64,000 nt of DNA from Idiomarina sp. A28L (GTDB lineage: Bacteria > Pseudomonadota > Gammaproteobacteria > Enterobacterales > Alteromonadaceae), in NCBI RefSeq assembly GCF_000218785.1, contig NZ_AFPO01000007.1, positions 62,001 through 126,000 of the forward strand, written 5' to 3'. Each line of letters starts with the position of its first letter. Position 1 is the first letter of the stretch. The position numbers were made by a program, and so were the translations under genes. The notes beneath the pieces are model-generated. The model was not told the origin of the DNA, ran no database searches, and worked only from the letters and a program-made list of their open reading frames with translations. This document shows, piece by piece, positions 62,093 through 64,000 of the stretch.

Positions 62093-62831
62093 GCCTTTTT
62101 CACCTGAGAACCTTAAAGCTGAAGCTTCCGATTTTGCGGAAACTAAAGTGGTTCCCGGTGAAAAATGGCACCGCTGGGATTTAGATGAATTGCGCCGTGC
62201 ACGAATGAAGCCAGATCCGTTAAGCGAAGAAGCTAAACAGGGCTTTATTCGCGATGCAGAACTGAACGCTTTGCGCGAAAAAGCGCGCCAAGAAGCATGG
62301 GAACAAGGCCATAAAGAAGGCAGCGATAGCGGTTATCAAGCTGGCTATGAACAAGGCCTCAAAGCGGCAAAAGCAGAAGTTGAAGCCGAAAAACAAGCCT
62401 CTATTGATTCCGCATTAATGCCTGTTCGCCAATTAGCGGAAGCGTTTAGTGCTGCAGTAGAAGGTATTGATAAAAATATTTCCGAGGAGCTAGTTGAGTT
62501 GGCGTTAGCAGTTGGCGCTCAGTTAGCGCGCGATAGCTTGGATGAAACACCAGAAACCGTGCTAAAAATAGTACGCGAGTTAATCCATTCAGAGCCTACT
62601 TTTACTAACAAGCCTCGCTTGTTTGTGAACCCTGAAGATTTCGCCTTAATAGAAGAGCACTTGCACGATGAGCTTCATGCGGCTGGGTGGAAATTAGTGT
62701 CAGATGAGCGGTTAACACGCGGCGGCTGCCGCTTAGTAAGCCAAAGCGGCGAACGTGATGCTACTTGGGAAGCTCGGTGGGAACAAGTTCGCGCACAAGT
62801 TCGGCAACGAAATGGGAACAGTGAAACGTGA
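62085..62831 (+). CDS. fliH: Flagellar export ATPase regulator FliH
   Basis: A 248-residue protein. The start is ATG 62085 ([10 protein letters not shown]), with GGAG upstream, 8 bp inside fliG. Features are an N-terminal WHRWDLDEL segment, a Gly-rich helix with GxxxG-type spacing ([22 protein letters not shown]), and a C-terminal V-type ATPase stator-like domain ([21 protein letters not shown]). FliH binds and inhibits FliI. Stop and FliI start overlap (GTGA). Confidence 0.92.
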   Translation: MFKPFSPENLKAEASDFAETKVVPGEKWHRWDLDELRRARMKPDPLSEEAKQGFIRDAELNALREKARQEAWEQGHKEGSDSGYQAGYEQGLKAAKAEVEAEKQASIDSALMPVRQLAEAFSAAVEGIDKNISEELVELALAVGAQLARDSLDETPETVLKIVRELIHSEPTFTNKPRLFVNPEDFALIEEHLHDELHAAGWKLVSDERLTRGGCRLVSQSGERDATWEARWEQVRAQVRQRNGNSET

Positions 62832-64000
62832 AAGATACCCACGAAAGCACTTTCGGCAAAGATTGGAGCCACGTTTTGAACAAAGTTCAAGAGCGTGTAT
62901 CCAACTTGCCTAGCTTTCGAACTAGCGGCCGGGTAATACGAGCCACTGGTATGGTACTTGAAGTGGTGGGCTTAGAGTTGCCCCTAGGCAGTGCTTGCCG
63001 TATCGAGATCGTAGTTGAAGGCGGCCACGAGTTTATTGAAGCGGAAGTGGTTGGGTTTTCTGGCGAACGTTCATTTTTAATGCCATTAGTAGAAATTCAT
63101 GGTTTAACACCGGGTGCGCGAGTATTTCCTCTACAAGAGCATGGCCCATTTGAAGGCCGGCGTTTCCCGATCGGTACTAGCTTGCTTGGGCGAGTTGTGG
63201 ATGGCAACGGTAAGCCACTTGATAGCAAAGGCCCACTGCGAGAGGCAAAGTTTGCTCCACTAGCAACGCCTTCCATTAACCCAATGAACCGAGCCCCAAT
63301 TGAGCAGCCCATTGATGTTGGTATTCGAGCGATTAACTCATTACTTACTGTTGGCCGTGGCCAACGCATGGGCCTATTTGCTGGCTCGGGTGTAGGTAAA
63401 TCGGTACTTTTAGGCATGATGGCACGCTATACAGCTGCGGATATTATTGTGGTTGGGTTAATTGGTGAGCGTGGCCGAGAAGTACAAGATTTCATCGAGA
63501 ATATTCTTGGCGAAGAAGGTTTAAAGCGAGCTGTTGTTGTAGCGGCTCCTGCCGATACTTCGCCGTTACAACGCTTGCAAGGCGCTTCGTATGCCACTCG
63601 GCTTGCTGAAGATTATCGAGATCAAGGCCTGAACGTGCTGTTAATCATGGATTCGCTCACGCGCTTTGCTATGGCGCAGCGTGAAATTGCCCTTGCCATC
63701 GGCGAGCCACCAGCAACTAAAGGCTACCCACCTTCGGTGTTTGCAAAGTTACCGGCATTAGTTGAACGTGCAGGTAACGGGTGTAAAGGTGGTGGATCGA
63801 TTACCGCATTCTATACCGTGCTTACTGAGGGCGACGACCAACAAGATCCAATTGCCGATTCGGCGCGAGCTATTCTTGATGGTCATATTGTGCTCTCAAG
63901 AGCACTCTCGGAATCAGGCCACTATCCAGCAATTGATGTTGAAGCATCGATTAGCCGAGTAATGCCGGCTGTGGTGGCGGAAATGCAAATGAAACAAGCT
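62828..64000 (+). CDS. fliI: Flagellar export ATPase FliI (3' end outside window)
   Basis: 391 codons are visible before the window ends. The start is GTG 62828, overlapping the fliH stop by 4 bp. Walker A is AGSGVGKS at 185-192, Walker [11 protein letters not shown] near 272-280, the FliI signature IGERGREV at 212-219, and the [12 protein letters not shown] segment of flagellar and type III ATPases is present. It energises export together with FliH and the FlhA/FlhB gate. Only roughly the last 50-60 residues are missing. Confidence 0.96.
   Translation, partial: MKDTHESTFGKDWSHVLNKVQERVSNLPSFRTSGRVIRATGMVLEVVGLELPLGSACRIEIVVEGGHEFIEAEVVGFSGERSFLMPLVEIHGLTPGARVFPLQEHGPFEGRRFPIGTSLLGRVVDGNGKPLDSKGPLREAKFAPLATPSINPMNRAPIEQPIDVGIRAINSLLTVGRGQRMGLFAGSGVGKSVLLGMMARYTAADIIVVGLIGERGREVQDFIENILGEEGLKRAVVVAAPADTSPLQRLQGASYATRLAEDYRDQGLNVLLIMDSLTRFAMAQREIALAIGEPPATKGYPPSVFAKLPALVERAGNGCKGGGSITAFYTVLTEGDDQQDPIADSARAILDGHIVLSRALSESGHYPAIDVEASISRVMPAVVAEMQMKQA

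Noticed and set aside
1-64000. CRISPR arrays, tRNA/rRNA genes, transposons, prophage or a defence island
   Set aside because: Read through for repeat-spacer patterns, cloverleaf-like ends, transposase motifs and integrase/nuclease families; none seen. A tRNAscan and IS search would settle it.

Overview
The window is about 64 kb of moderately AT-leaning, gene-dense DNA from a Gram-negative gammaproteobacterium. RlmA, RlmJ, SirB2, OmpA-type and M1 peptidase lipoproteins, PrrB/PrrA (RegB/RegA) and many c-di-GMP proteins fit a marine or halophilic heterotroph of the Alteromonadales/Idiomarinaceae or halomonad type. I cannot fix the genus from sequence alone. I saw no tRNA, rRNA, CRISPR array, insertion sequence or prophage.

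Bases 1-40550 are mixed chromosomal genes: a truncated thioredoxin-like gene, an AraC regulator and a 7TM-DISM diguanylate cyclase; a GSGS-repeat exported protein and an M1 aminopeptidase lipoprotein; an EAL-HDOD protein; a membrane VTT domain fused to a flavin disulfide reductase, with a sterol-desaturase-type hydroxylase; a RegB/RegA redox two-component pair; a four-gene alcohol/aldehyde oxidation cluster (SDR, ALDH, Tat-signal subunit, GMC oxidoreductase); heme oxygenase plus bacteriophytochrome-GGDEF; a Cache-GGDEF cyclase; RlmA; an RND efflux operon with a DUF2892 protein behind a two-cysteine ArsR regulator and two matching operators; a NarL-like regulator lacking the phospho-acceptor Asp; glutaryl-CoA dehydrogenase; an OmpA-type porin; a CpdB-like phosphodiesterase; RlmJ; a DUF389 membrane protein; and a serine hydrolase.

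Bases 40638-64000 are one large flagellar region. Leftward from flhD run flhDC, motAB, flhB-flhA-flhF-(reduced flhG)-fliA. A second leftward unit is fliD-fliS-fliT-fliK-like-flhB-C-terminal-like. Beyond it lie a YcgR/PilZ-HD-GYP fusion gene, rightward fliC, a DCC-family gene and flaG, leftward fliE, and rightward fliF-fliG-fliH-fliI, which leaves the window inside fliI. Five sigma-28 promoters (TAAAGTTT-N11-GCCGATAA type) precede motAB, fliD, the PilZ-HD-GYP gene, fliC and flaG. This implies a hierarchy in which FlhDC activates early genes, FliA the late genes, and FliA also controls a c-di-GMP-responsive motility protein.

The most unusual features are in the flagellar region. FlhDC, the peritrichous-type master regulator, coexists with FlhF and FlhG-like proteins, normally polar-placement factors. 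FlhF carries a C-terminal extension of about 365 residues. The FlhG-like protein keeps the N-terminal DQAxGLR motif but has lost the P-loop ATPase core. A flagellar-brake-like PilZ protein is fused to an HD-GYP domain whose HHE motif is altered.
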